The translations under genes and the position numbers were made by a program. From Takakia lepidozioides (Eukaryota > Streptophyta > Takakiopsida > Takakiales > Takakiaceae): a stretch of DNA of 64,000 nt. How positions within the stretch are numbered: the first letter of the stretch is position 1; each line of letters begins with the position of its first letter. This document shows, in pieces, positions 11,036 to 21,475 of this stretch. Below the pieces are notes generated by a model, which had not been told where the DNA came from, did not search any database, and saw only the letters and a program-made list of their open reading frames with translations. Where the stretch lies: the NCBI GenBank assembly GCA_030704615.1, contig CM060734.1, positions 50,176,042 through 50,240,041 of the forward strand, given 5' to 3'.

Positions 11036-11289
11036 AGGAATACTATTTTAACTAATTCTGGACTTTTGTTTGGTCCGGAAGTAACAGGGATGCCTCAGCG
11101 TGACCCTGGTCGCGTCAGCGCAACTGCGCTCACACCACGTCACATTGCGCCAACGCCACATCACGAGGCTCACTCCACGTCATCGCGCTTGAAGGCCACG
11201 TCACCACGCGCCAAGGAAGAAGTGGAGTGTATTCCCGCGGAAGAGCACCCTTTACCACGGAAACAAGCTGGACGACATAATAAAAGGAC
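11036..11289. other. GC-rich junction sequence with clustered CGTCA motifs
   Basis: Unlike its neighbours, this stretch is GC-rich and holds repeated C(A)CGTCA words (about 11113, 11138, 11176, 11198). TGACG/CGTCA is the core of bZIP/TGA-factor sites and is common in viral and retroelement promoters. A TAATAAAA word follows near 11279. It could be U3 sequence of an unrecognised LTR element. No protein family is recognised in the open frame crossing it. Confidence 0.35.
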
Positions 11290-11779
11290 GTGGTCATTCC
11301 CACCTGAAAGCAGCAGATGAATTAAGGATGGATGAATGTAGAGTGGATGATAAACAGATGGATGAGTGCAAAAAATGAAAGTAGATGGATGAATGTGGGA
11401 TGGGTAAGAATAAAATGGATGAATGTATAATGGATGTTGAATAATGGAAAACATTCATGACTGGAGGATGCATGAATACACTGTAGATGAATGCACAATG
11501 TATATGACATGAGTGTGGTGGGTTTGTCGGGTGGATTACAGATTACAGTGGATGAATATACAATGGATGTTGAATAAATAAAAACATTCATGAATGGAAC
11601 ACGCATGAATACACAGTATATGAATGCACAATGGATATGAGAAGAGTGAGTGGGGTTTATGGGATGGATTCATACATATTGTCATTTTAATGAAAGTGGA
11701 TTCTTTGATTCTTTTTTCTTTTTTTTTCTTTTTCTGCCGGAACAACTACAGTGGAGTAAGGGGATTCAATATTTTCCGA
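11290..11779. repeat. ~480-bp direct repeat, left copy
   Basis: Begins GTGGTCATTCCCACCTGAAAG and ends near GGAACAACTACAGTGGAG...GGGGATTCAA. A highly similar copy lies at 12597-13072. Inside, a GGATGAATG-rich unit recurs about every 134 bp (for example 11415 and 11549). Both copies share the same internal layout and T-rich end, so a whole block was duplicated. Confidence 0.85.
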
Positions 11780-11913
11780 AGAGGATGAAACAGAACATTA
11801 AAAGAACAAAGTTCAGTCTGACTCAGAGTCAATACAATGTATCCTCGCGTCCTCTGCATCTAAGTCTAAGTATTTAAGAACTCCGGATCTACGCTGGCTA
11901 CACCTACGGCTGG

Positions 11914-12596
11914 TCAATAAAAGTCAGGGGATAGAGACTCGGCCGCATGAAGTGCCATTGCTTCGGCATACACAGGAAGCAGAAAATTGGAAAGGGAGCT
12001 GTCGGATCCATCGCTGCCTTTCCTGCAAGTCATAGCTCGAAAAAAATTATTACTGTAAATTTGATGTCCGAGAAATGGAGTATGGCTCCCAAAGTGGGTT
12101 TAGGACTTACTCATATGAAAAGTCGTTGTCGACCTGCTTATCCTCGGGATCGTCATCATTTCGGATTTGAATCATCTTAGTCTGTGTGCCTGAAGTGGAG
12201 CCAAACAAAAAGGGGATGAGCACTGTCTTGTAAAGGTCAGAATCACCCTCCATGCTAAAAAGGCTTCTTCCGCCTGCCTTGCATGCATGGTAAATTGCTC
12301 CTGCACCAGACAGGAGGACATGAACAGGTTGGTGGGGGGGGGGCATTTAAGAAGATGAAACTGGTGAAAGAAAATCAATTCGGAATGGAGAGAACGAACC
12401 TGTGGACACAGAAAGATCGACCACCCGTGCAGAATGGTGGTTGCATGACTCCAGCAGTATCTGCATGAACGCTGGGGTTTTTTCCTTTGCACCTCTCCAG
12501 GGAGTGCCATCTGGTCTCTTAAGAGTCTGACTGGACTGCATGAAGTTTAGCCCATTGACCACATTAGGTTTCTTTGTGTTTGCAATACGCATTGCA
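11914..12596 (-). pseudogene. Three terminal exons of a methyltransferase-like protein (N4/N6 DNA-methylase type motif)
   Basis: Minus-strand exons can be joined by consensus splice sites. Exon a (about 12590-12400) ends VVDLSVSTG at CAG|GTTCG. Exon b (12300-12111) starts after GGTGCAG and continues AIYHACKAGGRSLFSMEGD. Its donor is GA|GTAAGT. Exon c (12022-11914) starts after CTTGCAG and stays open to a TGA at 11916-11914. All phases agree. The block D-L-S-x-S-T-G...A-C-K-A-G-G-R...E-G-D resembles motif I (FxGxG region) and the following acidic strand of class-I SAM-dependent methyltransferases of the N4/N6 DNA-methylase type. No catalytic DPPY-type motif is visible, because the 5' part is missing at the repeat border. 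The family assignment is by eye. Confidence 0.55.
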
Positions 12597-13072
12597 GTGG
12601 TCATTCCCACCTGAAAGCAACAGATGAATAAAGGATGGATGAATGTACAGTTGGATGATAAACAGATGGATGAGTGTGAAAAATGAATGTAGATAGATGA
12701 ATGAGGGATGGATAAGAGTCAACTGGATGAATGTATAATGGATGTTGAGCAATGAAAAACATTCATGACAGGAAGATGCATGACTAAAACTTTAGACGAA
12801 TGCACAACGTATATGACATGAGTGTGGTAGGTTTGTGGGGTGGATTAAAGAGTACAGAGGATGAATGTACAATGGATGTTGAACAAAGGAAAACATTCAT
12901 GAATGGAGCACGCATGAATACACTGTAGATGAAAGCACAATGGATATGACAAGAGTGAGGGAGGTTTGTGAGATGGATTCATACATATTGCAATTTAAAT
13001 GGTAGTTGATTCTTTGATTATTTTTCTTTCCAAAGGAACAACTACGGTGGAGGAAGGGGATTCAACGTTTTG
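12597..13072. repeat. ~480-bp direct repeat, right copy
   Basis: Same start (GTGGTCATTCCCACCTGAAAG) and same end (GGAACAACTACGGTGG...GGATTCAA) as the left copy. The two enclose about 820 bp with a spliced gene end. They may be LTRs of a non-autonomous element or a tandem duplication that swallowed the gene fragment; no clear TG...CA ends or polypurine tract were found. Confidence 0.85.
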
Positions 13073-13205
13073 TGCAAGCTTGGCAGCCCTAGAAAAGTCC
13101 CTTGGGATCTGATCCATGAAGAGAGAGATATCGCGATTAGAAATCCAAAGGGATTCAATGTTTGCACCATTGTTGGATGTGAGAAGGAAAGAGGGGGAGA
13201 GGGCT

Positions 13206-14540
13206 CTACAATAGATGAGCGGGGTAAGGCAGATAGATTTTGGATGAGAGCCTTAATTCATGCACCATTTGCTTAGAGGTCTTCAAGGACTCCATCCCAA
13301 TGTACACATGGGCTCCATGATCATACCACATTTCGTTCAGCCATATTGTTGAACACTCCCTTTGCATCCTTGATGCACCCACATTTGGCATACATGTCTA
13401 TGTAAGGGTACTATTCAAAATGACATGTGGTACAATTCCAGCTTTGACGATGTCACCATGGACCTCTTTGCCCTCTTGGCCTCGACCCGGCCAAGCTGCA
13501 CTCCTTCCCGCAACATTTGCTCATATGTCTCCAATTCATCTTTGAGCTTGGCATACATCTCCACAAGAGTATTGTTAAGAATGAAATCTGCCACAATTCC
13601 AGCTTTGACGATGCAGCCATGGATCTCTTTGCCCTTCTCCAGCAGGCTCGCACATGCACTACAAACACAAACAAACGTAATTTGTGGTCAGACTTCACCC
13701 CCTCCCAAACCATTTGCTCATAGGTCTCCAAAACCTGCAATCCCCGCCCCTATTGTGCATGTCCTGCGATCAGCACGTTCCACGACACCACATTTCGCTC
13801 AGCCATATTGTTGAACACTCCCTATCCAGAAGGTATTCATGTTCAGAATGACATCTACCACAATTCCAGCTTTGACGATGCAACCATGGATCTCTTTGCC
13901 CTTCTCCAACAGCTCCCACGTGTACTACAAACACAAACAAACGTAATGTGCTCGGGCTTCACCCCCTATACCCACATCATTTGTTCATAGGACTCCAAAA
14001 CCCGCAATCCCCGCCCATGTTGTGCATGTCCTGCGATCCACCACACCACATTTCGCTCAGCCATATTGTTGAACACTCCTTGTCCACAAAGGAATGCTCC
14101 CACGTTTGGCATACATGTCGACAAGGTATTGTTACATCTGGTACAGTTCCAGCTTTGACGATGTCACGATGGACCTCTTTGCCCTTTACAAGGTCTCCAA
14201 GTCTCCAGGGCTACCAGGTTTGCACATGCATTGCAAACACAAATGAACGTGACCCGGTCAGGCTGCACCCCTTCTTGCAACATTTGCTCATATGTCTCCA
14301 ATGCCCTCATCCCGCACACATGTTGGCCATATCTTGCGAGATTCAGCGTGTTCCATGAGACAATATCTCGTTCAACCATGTTATCAAACCCTCCTTTCGC
14401 AACTTCATAGGTCTCCAAAGCCTCCATCCCACGTCCCTTCTGTGCATACCTTGCAAGCATCGCACTCCACGACACTACATCTCGGCAAAACAGGCTGAAA
14501 TAGCTCGAAGAAGAAGGTGCCCTCACCACATTGTCCTCTA
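13206..14540 (-). pseudogene. PLS-type pentatricopeptide repeat pseudogene
   Basis: Minus-strand fragments read as PPR units: RDVVSWSAMLARYAQKGRGM, ERDIVSWNTL, ALETYEQMLQEGVQPDRVTF and QVLETYEQMVWEGVKSD. A nucleotide block encoding GKEIHGCIVKAGIV recurs four times (about 13433, 13592, 13858, 14145), and a MAERNVVSW-type block recurs between. Frames break repeatedly, so no product is expected. PPR proteins normally bind organellar RNA. A further degraded piece is visible near 14780-14920. Confidence 0.8.
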
Positions 14541-15239
14541 CCTTGTGTCATGACCCATTGCAGATTAGACTGACCATGAACCCAAGAAGACCTCTTGTGC
14601 GTGTTGCTTGTATTTGTAGTCAGGTAATGTGGGATTGGTCCATAAGAACCACCACAGTGCAGCTGAGCGGGCAGAGATTAAAATATGGGCTGCTAAGACC
14701 AAGTTGATTCCCCCAAGAACCTTGTGATCATCAGGAAGAATACCAAATCATGGTACAAAGGGGAGTCAAGAGCCCACATTTGCACATAATGCGCCCCTGA
14801 CGCCATAAACGCTTGCAACAACAAGACATGGGCCTCGATTTGGTCTTCATCCTTCTCGCATCACTTGCTCGTCTCTCTCCCAAGCCTCCATCCCTCTCCT
14901 AACACTTAGACAAATTCAGGCAAAGGGCAAAGTTACTCTTCCACCCTTAGATCATGTTACATCCGACGATTAGAACAATCTCTACGAGCCACACAAGCCC
15001 TAAAATACATTAAAATATTCCACGTCATGAGCCATGTGGAGCACTTATAAAAATTCCATTTTTGAATAGGGTGTGCAATGAATGCCTAGTAGTTAAGAGT
15101 CGTTCTCTAGTGCTTAAACCCACTCGTAACTGCTGTTTTTTTTTAATAAAAATTACGTAATTGAATTAAATGGCCGCAAATATTGCGCCGACTGCGGAGT
15201 CATTGATGCAACTTCTCTCCGCCATTAGAAATGTGAATT
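14541..15239. other. No intact gene; faint PPR remnant
   Basis: Apart from a GMEAWERDEQVMREG-like PPR scrap on the minus strand near 14870-14820, I see nothing recognisable. Confidence 0.5.
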
Positions 15240-17230
15240 TATCCGTTACGACTGTGCAGTAGTAACAAACATCTCAAAGTTGTTCCCTCAGTGGTTTTGG
15301 CCATGCAGTCGATTCGGAAAAAGACACGAATGCTTATAGTGAATGGACTTGAAACTCGCTGAAATAATCGCCATGGCATCCTCTCTATCCTCATAAGCTT
15401 TCTTGATGGAGGAGACGTACTTAACAAAAGCGGCCGTGAGTGCTTTTGTCTCCATGCTCATCTTGATCATGCTTTGGATGTAATCCGTCCCCAATTTGTC
15501 TTTAATTGTTGAGAACTCTGCCTTATTGAAGTGGTACTTTTTCTTCACTTCACGCCACTCGTCTTTAGTGTACGGTTCCGTGCACTGTTTGCTCCTCCGA
15601 GGCCACCCCAACACTTCCATAACATCGTCGACAATAAACCGGCGCATTTTTATGTCGTCTATGTTCTTGTTCATGCCTTGAATTGATTTGTCTTGTCCCT
15701 TGTAATCTCGAATGGTCAATTTCAGGTCCAGGATTTTCTCCGCAACTTTTATCAGCTACCACCTGTTCAACCCTTGCAGCTTTGCGAAAGCATATTTCGT
15801 GAGCTGTTGCTGTTCACCCTTGTACTGTATCCCAAGCGAGTCGAGTAGCTTTCCCTGCTCCCAGTTTTTTTAAACATCTTCCCAGATCTTCCAAACGTCG
15901 TCGTCGCAAAGTACCAGGACCATTGCCTCCTTAATGCTACTCATTTCAAGTATCAAATGACAGGCAAACATGAACTCCTGCACATTCATCCACGGAAAAA
16001 TTAGGTGTCACTCCGACAACAGAATTATTCTTTAGCATAAAATGAATGTGAATAATAGATTTTCATTCCATAAATGCATACCTTCCATTGTTTCGTCTCG
16101 GACTTGGTGGTGTGATCATTGTATTTCTTTGGCTTCCCCTTCAGGTTGAATAACATTCACGCATGCGCAACTTTCTCCGGCATTATTGTATCAAACTTTT
16201 GCGCCTTATTGGGATCGTTGAGGAGCTTTGACAGCTTCAAGAGCCTTTGTTCATCGGTAGACCATACAATCTTCACATGTCACTCCCGGTAGTACTCCTT
16301 TAGTTTGTTGTCAGCAAGATCCTCGAGAAGTTCCTGCTACAGTTAATGTAAAATGGGTGAGATAGTTGAAAGTGTAGGGACATATCCAATTTTGTTGTTC
16401 AACACCAACCTCCACTGCCCAGTGGAGGTATGGGTGGAAGTGAAGTCCATTACCTTTGCTGCCACGACGGTGTGTTGTCCACCAATCACGAAGAACCTGG
16501 ATACGTCCAATTCCTTCCATTGCTTCGGTCGCAATGAAGCAATCTTCTCGGGATTGGAAGGGTTGATTGGCGCAAGATACACCGGATGTTTGGAGTCGAA
16601 CAAATGAAGCTGGAAGAGTCGTGCTTTCACTTCGTCCTTATGCTTGATATTTAATGACTTGTAAACCATGCTCCTTGGAGCTAGTTGCATCATGGAAACC
16701 TTCACAAGGAAGGTACTCTCGAATCCGAATGGAAATACGTCATTGGATTCCTTCGTGAGCCTCTCCTCCATATTCTCGCATTTTTCCTTGTCGAAAATCT
16801 CCTCAGCTTTAGGTCTCTTATTATCTGACATGATCAATGTTGGATCCTGATCCTCCTTCTATTTCTTCTTTCGTGCGGAAGTCCCGGTCTCATTGTCGTC
16901 ATTGCCGGCTGTTGACAACTTGCGTTTTCCCTTCTTCAGCTTTGATGCTTCCTGTAGTGCTCGCTTCTTGCGAATATCGTTCCCTATTGCGCGCAAAAGA
17001 TCCAGAAAATACTCCAGGCCCTCGACAAACCTACATCGGTAAATACTGAGCCCTCGTCTGGAAATGTAAAATCCAGTGCAATGCATTCACTCATCAATGA
17101 CTTGTTCAGACAACCCACCTCCACTTTGAAACCAAACGTCTTGGGGGTTCTCGCATCCGCATGCGGGAACAAAACCAACATCGGGTTTTTTCTCTTCAGA
17201 TTCAAGCTCTACATCGAGAGCTTCTGCGTA
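15240..17230 (-). pseudogene. ParB/sulfiredoxin-like domain pseudogene of unknown function
   Basis: A minus-strand coding relic of roughly 600 codons, starting near YAEALDVELESEEKKPDVGF at the border with the LTR at 17230. A Lys-rich stretch (ALQEASKLKKGKRKLS) follows. The frame 16837-16343 contains VKVSMMQLAPRS and, 70 residues on, SRFFVIGGQHTVVAAKVM. This is the arrangement of a ParB-N domain, whose G-G-x-H/R-...-A-A motif is the signature. Further frames give TDEQRLLKLSKLLNDPNKA and CTEPYTKDEWREVKKKYHF. In-frame stops (for example after KLKEYYRE and VAHA) mark it as dead. The function of such plant ParB-like proteins is unknown to me; the domain call is tentative. Confidence 0.5.
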
Positions 17231-17940
17231 TGTCGTGCGCATACATATCGCTACACAACTACATCGCTGTCCAAAACCACACAACAAACTGTGCACACCA
17301 AACACTAGTCTATCACTAGTGCACCACTAGTGCACCACTAGGCTGCCACTAGACAACCACTAGCCACCACTAGTCCACCACTAGGCTGCCACTAGCCACC
17401 CACTAGCCACCACTAGTGCAGCCACTAGTTCAACCACTAGGCTGCCACTAGTCCATCACAATGATAAGGAAAGAGAATGATACAAGCACACAAGCTTTCT
17501 CAAACTCACACACTTGCACATGAAAACATCACTCATATTAAGTCGAGCCAAGTGCACCCCACGCCATGGGGAATCCATACTACGGCGTCATAGCTAGACG
17601 CGGTGAGGCTCAACTCAAAAAAAATGAGCCCACCGCAATCTGCCGTGAAGATAGCAACGCCAGATGCCCAAACATGTATTGGCCCCTGGATTGACACTTG
17701 GGTCAATCCCAAATGTCAATATATAAAAGCTAGTTATTTCCTAGCTAACTTCACACTAGTGGTAAAATAACTTGATAGATGTCGTGCACATATATCGCTA
17801 TACAACTACATCGTTGTCCAAAACCACACAACACATATGCACACCAAACACCAGTCTATCACTAGTTCACCACTAGTGTACCACTAGGCTGCCACTAGAC
17901 AACCACTAGCCACCACTAGTGCAGCCACTAGTCCATCACA
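17231..17940 (-). repeat. CACTAG-rich LTR of a PHD-type Ty3 element
   Basis: Begins TGTCGTGCGC at 17231 and ends GTCCATCACA at 17940, so it has TG...CA ends. On the minus strand a G-rich tract (AGCTAGGGGGGCGA) lies immediately before it at 17954-17941, a good polypurine tract; it is therefore the 3' LTR of the minus-strand element at 18.2-19.3 kb. It contains many CACTAG words in two clusters because a block (17231-17461) recurs at 17780-17940. A second copy lies at 44066-44759. Confidence 0.7.
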
Positions 17941-18200
17941 ATCGCCCCCCTAGCTGGCGCTTAGGTCCATCTAAGTCCAGGTAGCCGCAAGATGTGATAA
18001 TGGCCATAGCCTCACTAAGTCCTCCACCACTGTCCCTACTACACTCAAACTTGATAGATCAAGAGGCCGAGTACAAGAGTTGCCCCATAGTTAGTCGCCG
18101 TCTTGCAACCCGTGAAATTGAGCCTGAGATCTCGGGTATTGACTCCTATGAGCTTGGCCTCCCATGTATTGTTAGCTGTCACTAGTCATATCCACTACCA

Positions 18201-19260
18201 CTATCCCAAGCAGTGTGGACATAACCAATCTCCATCAGGAACCCTCTCAAGAGGTGGTGTCAAGCATCCCATGTGCCAACCTCTTGAGCATCGATCACAC
18301 ACCAGCATAGTGGCGGCACCACCAGCATGCCCACATAGCATGCAACGCAACCCTGTAGGTACCACTGCAAGGTTGGGATCTATCATCCCATCCACATGTG
18401 GAAGGTGACATGGCGCACAATTACGCACATGATCCTTCCATACCATGCCATCTCGACCCTCTAGAATCAACACTCCTGCAACACCTCCCTTTGACCCTTA
18501 GAATCACATGTCCTGCTGTGATATCCAAGGTCGTAGGCGCTGTCTGCTGCAGATACACATGGTCCCCAGGGTGGAAACGCCGAACACATGGCCGATATCC
18601 CCCTCCCCATACCTCAATGGCATACCTCAATGTGTCTCGGTGTTGGGCAATAGCAAGGTTCTCAAAAGCCATAGGCATGACCCTCTTGAACAACTCTGCC
18701 CGCTAGGCACATGCTTGTGTCCACACATCTGGATCATCAAGGTTGAGGACTACTATAGCCTCCCTGCAAATAGACGCAGACGAATCTGGCTCTCGGCCAA
18801 AGAGAAGGAAATATGGTGAGAAGGAGACAAGTGATGCTTGCTTGTTAAACCTGTAGCCCATGGCTAACCAAGGTACCTGAAGATCCCAATCTCCTAGGTG
18901 TCCTTTTTGCAAGCCATATTTGCGCAAACCCCTCTTCACTGTCTGCACCACTCTCTCTGCCAAGCCATCAGCCTTAGGATGATCTCAAGAAGTGGTACGA
19001 TGGTCTATCAAGGCTTTATCACACAAAGCCTGAAACTCCCCCAAGAACTCTCTCCCTTGGTCCGTGAGTACCTAAGCTGGAGCACCGAATTGGCTAAGCA
19101 CACGATCCAAGAATATATACGCAGCCCCATCACTAGCCTTGTCAGGCAATGGAACCAACTCAATCCACTTGGAGAAGTGCTCCACCATCACCAACACATA
19201 TCTGTGGTAACGCATCGTCAGTGGCAAAGGCCCTGCGAAGTTGCAAAGCCTTGTCACTTC
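18201..19260 (-). pseudogene. Ty3/gypsy integrase ending in a PHD finger (truncated)
   Basis: Minus-strand integrase blocks: YVLVMVEHFSKWIELVPLPD (19200 region), then MAERVVQTVKRGLRKYGLQ with the catalytic Glu in A-E-R, PWLAMGYRFNKQASLVSFSP and YFLLFGREP. The C-terminal region RRFHPGDHVYLQQTAP follows, and after a frame change CAPCHLPHVDG. At 18344-18204 the frame has Cys/His spaced C-x2-C-x11-C-x2-C-x4-H-x2-C-x14-C-x2-C, a canonical C4HC3 PHD finger with Trp before the last Cys pair. The PHD finger sits where chromoviruses carry a chromodomain and may read histone tails to guide insertion (inference). The 5' side is cut at about 19260 by a LINE. Confidence 0.8.
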
Positions 19261-19261
19261 T

Positions 19262-20050
19262 GAGGCCTGTTGGATACTTGGTAGAGCTCAGATATGTGTC
19301 CTCACCCTTCCCAATAACACGGGGACCATTGGACTTCTTAACATTTATGCCCCCAACACGACAGCTGAAAGAAGTGACTTTTGGTCGTTTTTGGATGATC
19401 ATATGCAAGCAGAAAGTTCTATAGATAGCTGGGTTATTGTCGGTGATTTTAATATGATAGAAAGCCAGGAGGACAGGAGAGGGGCAGGCTCTTTCTCACC
19501 TAATTTAGATGAGATGGACAGATGGCTCTCATGCACGCAAAACAATGGCCTAACCGAAGCGGTCCCCCTCTCGCAGCAAGGGGATGGTCTCTCTTTCACG
19601 TGGACAAACAACAGAGCTCTGGGGGATCTTTGTATGGCTCGCTTAGACAGAGCATACGTCTCTCTAAATCTCGTTCAATGGGCGGCAAGAGACAATCAAC
19701 AGCCAATTCCCCTAGGCTTTGATCACGCACCCATTTTTCTCACAATCACCGTCCCCTCAGTTCAGAGAAGAGGTAGAGGCATTTACAAACTTAATAGTAC
19801 TCTTCTTAAACTTCCCTCCTTCAAACAAAAGCTATTGGAATCGTGGTCTCAAGCTGGCAACATCTCTCAGACCCCAACTGACAGATTTGTGGCTAAACTT
19901 AGGGCTGTTAATATAGTTAGCCAAAGACTTAGCCAAAACTTGGCCTTGGTCAGGAAAAGGAAAGTCAAGGCTCTCACCAAGTGTCTCACAGTATGCCAAA
20001 AGAGGCTGGAGTCCTCCCACTGTGACAATCACACGTTCCACACGTACATA
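19262..20050 (+). pseudogene. LINE endonuclease domain
   Basis: TIGLLNIYAPNTTAERSDFW, WVIVGDFNMIESQEDRRG, LSFTWTNNRALGDLCMARLD and GFDHAPIFLTI are the exonuclease-endonuclease-phosphatase motifs (G-D-F-N, T-W-x-N, D-R, D-H). The N-terminal catalytic Asn/Glu motifs are missing because of 5' truncation. The linker to RT is shortened. Confidence 0.85.
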
Positions 20051-20059
20051 GAGAACGCC

Positions 20060-21475
20060 CTCTTCAAGCTTCAAAACAATAAATCCCTCGGCATGGATGG
20101 GATTCCGGTGGAGTTTTATAAGGCCCTATGATCAGAAATATCTGAGGATTTCACGGCAATGGCTAACCATCTCTTTGACAGCGGAGTTATGCCAAAATCT
20201 ATGTCCCAGGGTGTCATCACTTTGCTTTTTAAAAAGGGAGACAGGACCAATATTTCAAACTACCGGCCAATCACTCTGCTGAATGTGGCTTACAAGATAG
20301 TGGCAAAGGCTTTAGCTTTGCGCCTTCAACCACTCCTTCCTTCCATCATTCGCCCAAACCAGACAGGATTTGTGAAAGGAAGATATATCTTGGACAACTT
20401 GCTGTTAGCTCAAGAGCTCCGCCATTTCGCTCACAGAACTAACCAAGCAATAGCCATGCTCCTCCTAGATTTTGAGAAGGCCTTTGATAGAGTTGAATGG
20501 AGCTTTCTACTGGCAGCCCTGTCAAAGATTGGGTTCCCACAATCTTTCTGCAAGTGGGTTCAGATTCTCCTAACCTCTTCATCAAGCAGAGTCATTCTTA
20601 ATGGTCAGCTTTCAGCCTCCTTTCCCCTACAGAGATCAGTACGCCAAGGCTGTCCTCTTTCTCCATTCCTTTCCTTGTCGTGGCTGATTCATTGGGATAT
20701 ATGCTTCAGAATGACACGCAGATCAAATGACTCATGATAACCAACTACATTACGAAGCAAACATCCCAAGTCATTGACTCAATGTTTGTCGATGAGACCT
20801 TTTTTGTGCTTCAAGCTAATCAACAAAACTTGGACTCCACTGAGGCAACCCTCAATGCCTTCTGCTCAGCCTCTGGCTTCAAGGTCAATTGAGACAAGAT
20901 CTCTACCCTGTTAGTGGGGGATATCTCAGCTTCAGGGCTTGGTGCCTCTCCTAATTGGGGTGCTAACCATGGCCTTAAATGGCTTCATCCAGGGGAAACT
21001 ACAACCCTCTTGGGCTATACTTTTGGGATAGACCTCACTGACGCTCAGAAATTCAAACCGGTCTTAACCAAGCTCAAGCACAAGCTCTCTTACTGGGGAG
21101 GCAAACACCTCTCCATAACAGGAAGGGTCATCATAGCCAATCAAATTCTATCTGTGGGGATTTGGTTCTATGCGGCAGTTTGGTGTCCCAATTCTTCTCA
21201 GATCCAAGAGGTTAGAAGACTCCTTAGAAATTATGTTTGGGGTGCAGGTAACTCTACTAAGAGTAAGAGACCTTAGGTGGCTTGGAATCGAATTTGTCGC
21301 CCAAAGAAAAAAAGAGGGTTAGGGATCATAGACCCAGATACCCAGATCTCCGCTTTGTTGGCCAAATGGATTCCTAGATTCTTGGGGCCAGAAGGGGGTC
21401 TGTGGAAGTTCGTGGTCTACGAAAACATCTCCCTCTCCTCCCCTCTGAAAGTCTCCTCCTGGGCTCCCTCACTAT
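20060..21475 (+). pseudogene. LINE reverse transcriptase domain
   Basis: KSLGMDGIPVEFYKAL, GVITLLFKKGDRTNISNYRP, NQTGFVKGRYILDNLLLAQE, LLLDFEKAFDRVEW and RQGCPLSPFL are the RT blocks. A stop (TGA where the family has Trp) follows FYKAL at 20129. The catalytic F/Y-A-D-D box reads FVDET near 20790, so the second catalytic Asp is Glu. A further stop precedes the frame starting at 20914, which continues LLGYTFGIDLTDAQKFK and YWGGKHLSITGRVIIANQIL. Confidence 0.9.

Noticed and set aside
11322-11745. Ile/His/Ser-rich minus-strand open frames
   Set aside because: Translation of the GGATGAATG-rich repeat; the same pseudo-frames appear in the second repeat copy.
17290-17460. Short regularly recurring CACTAG words, reminiscent of a CRISPR-like array
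   Set aside because: Units are too short and irregular, there are no spacers of constant length, and the block is inside an LTR of a plant retroelement.
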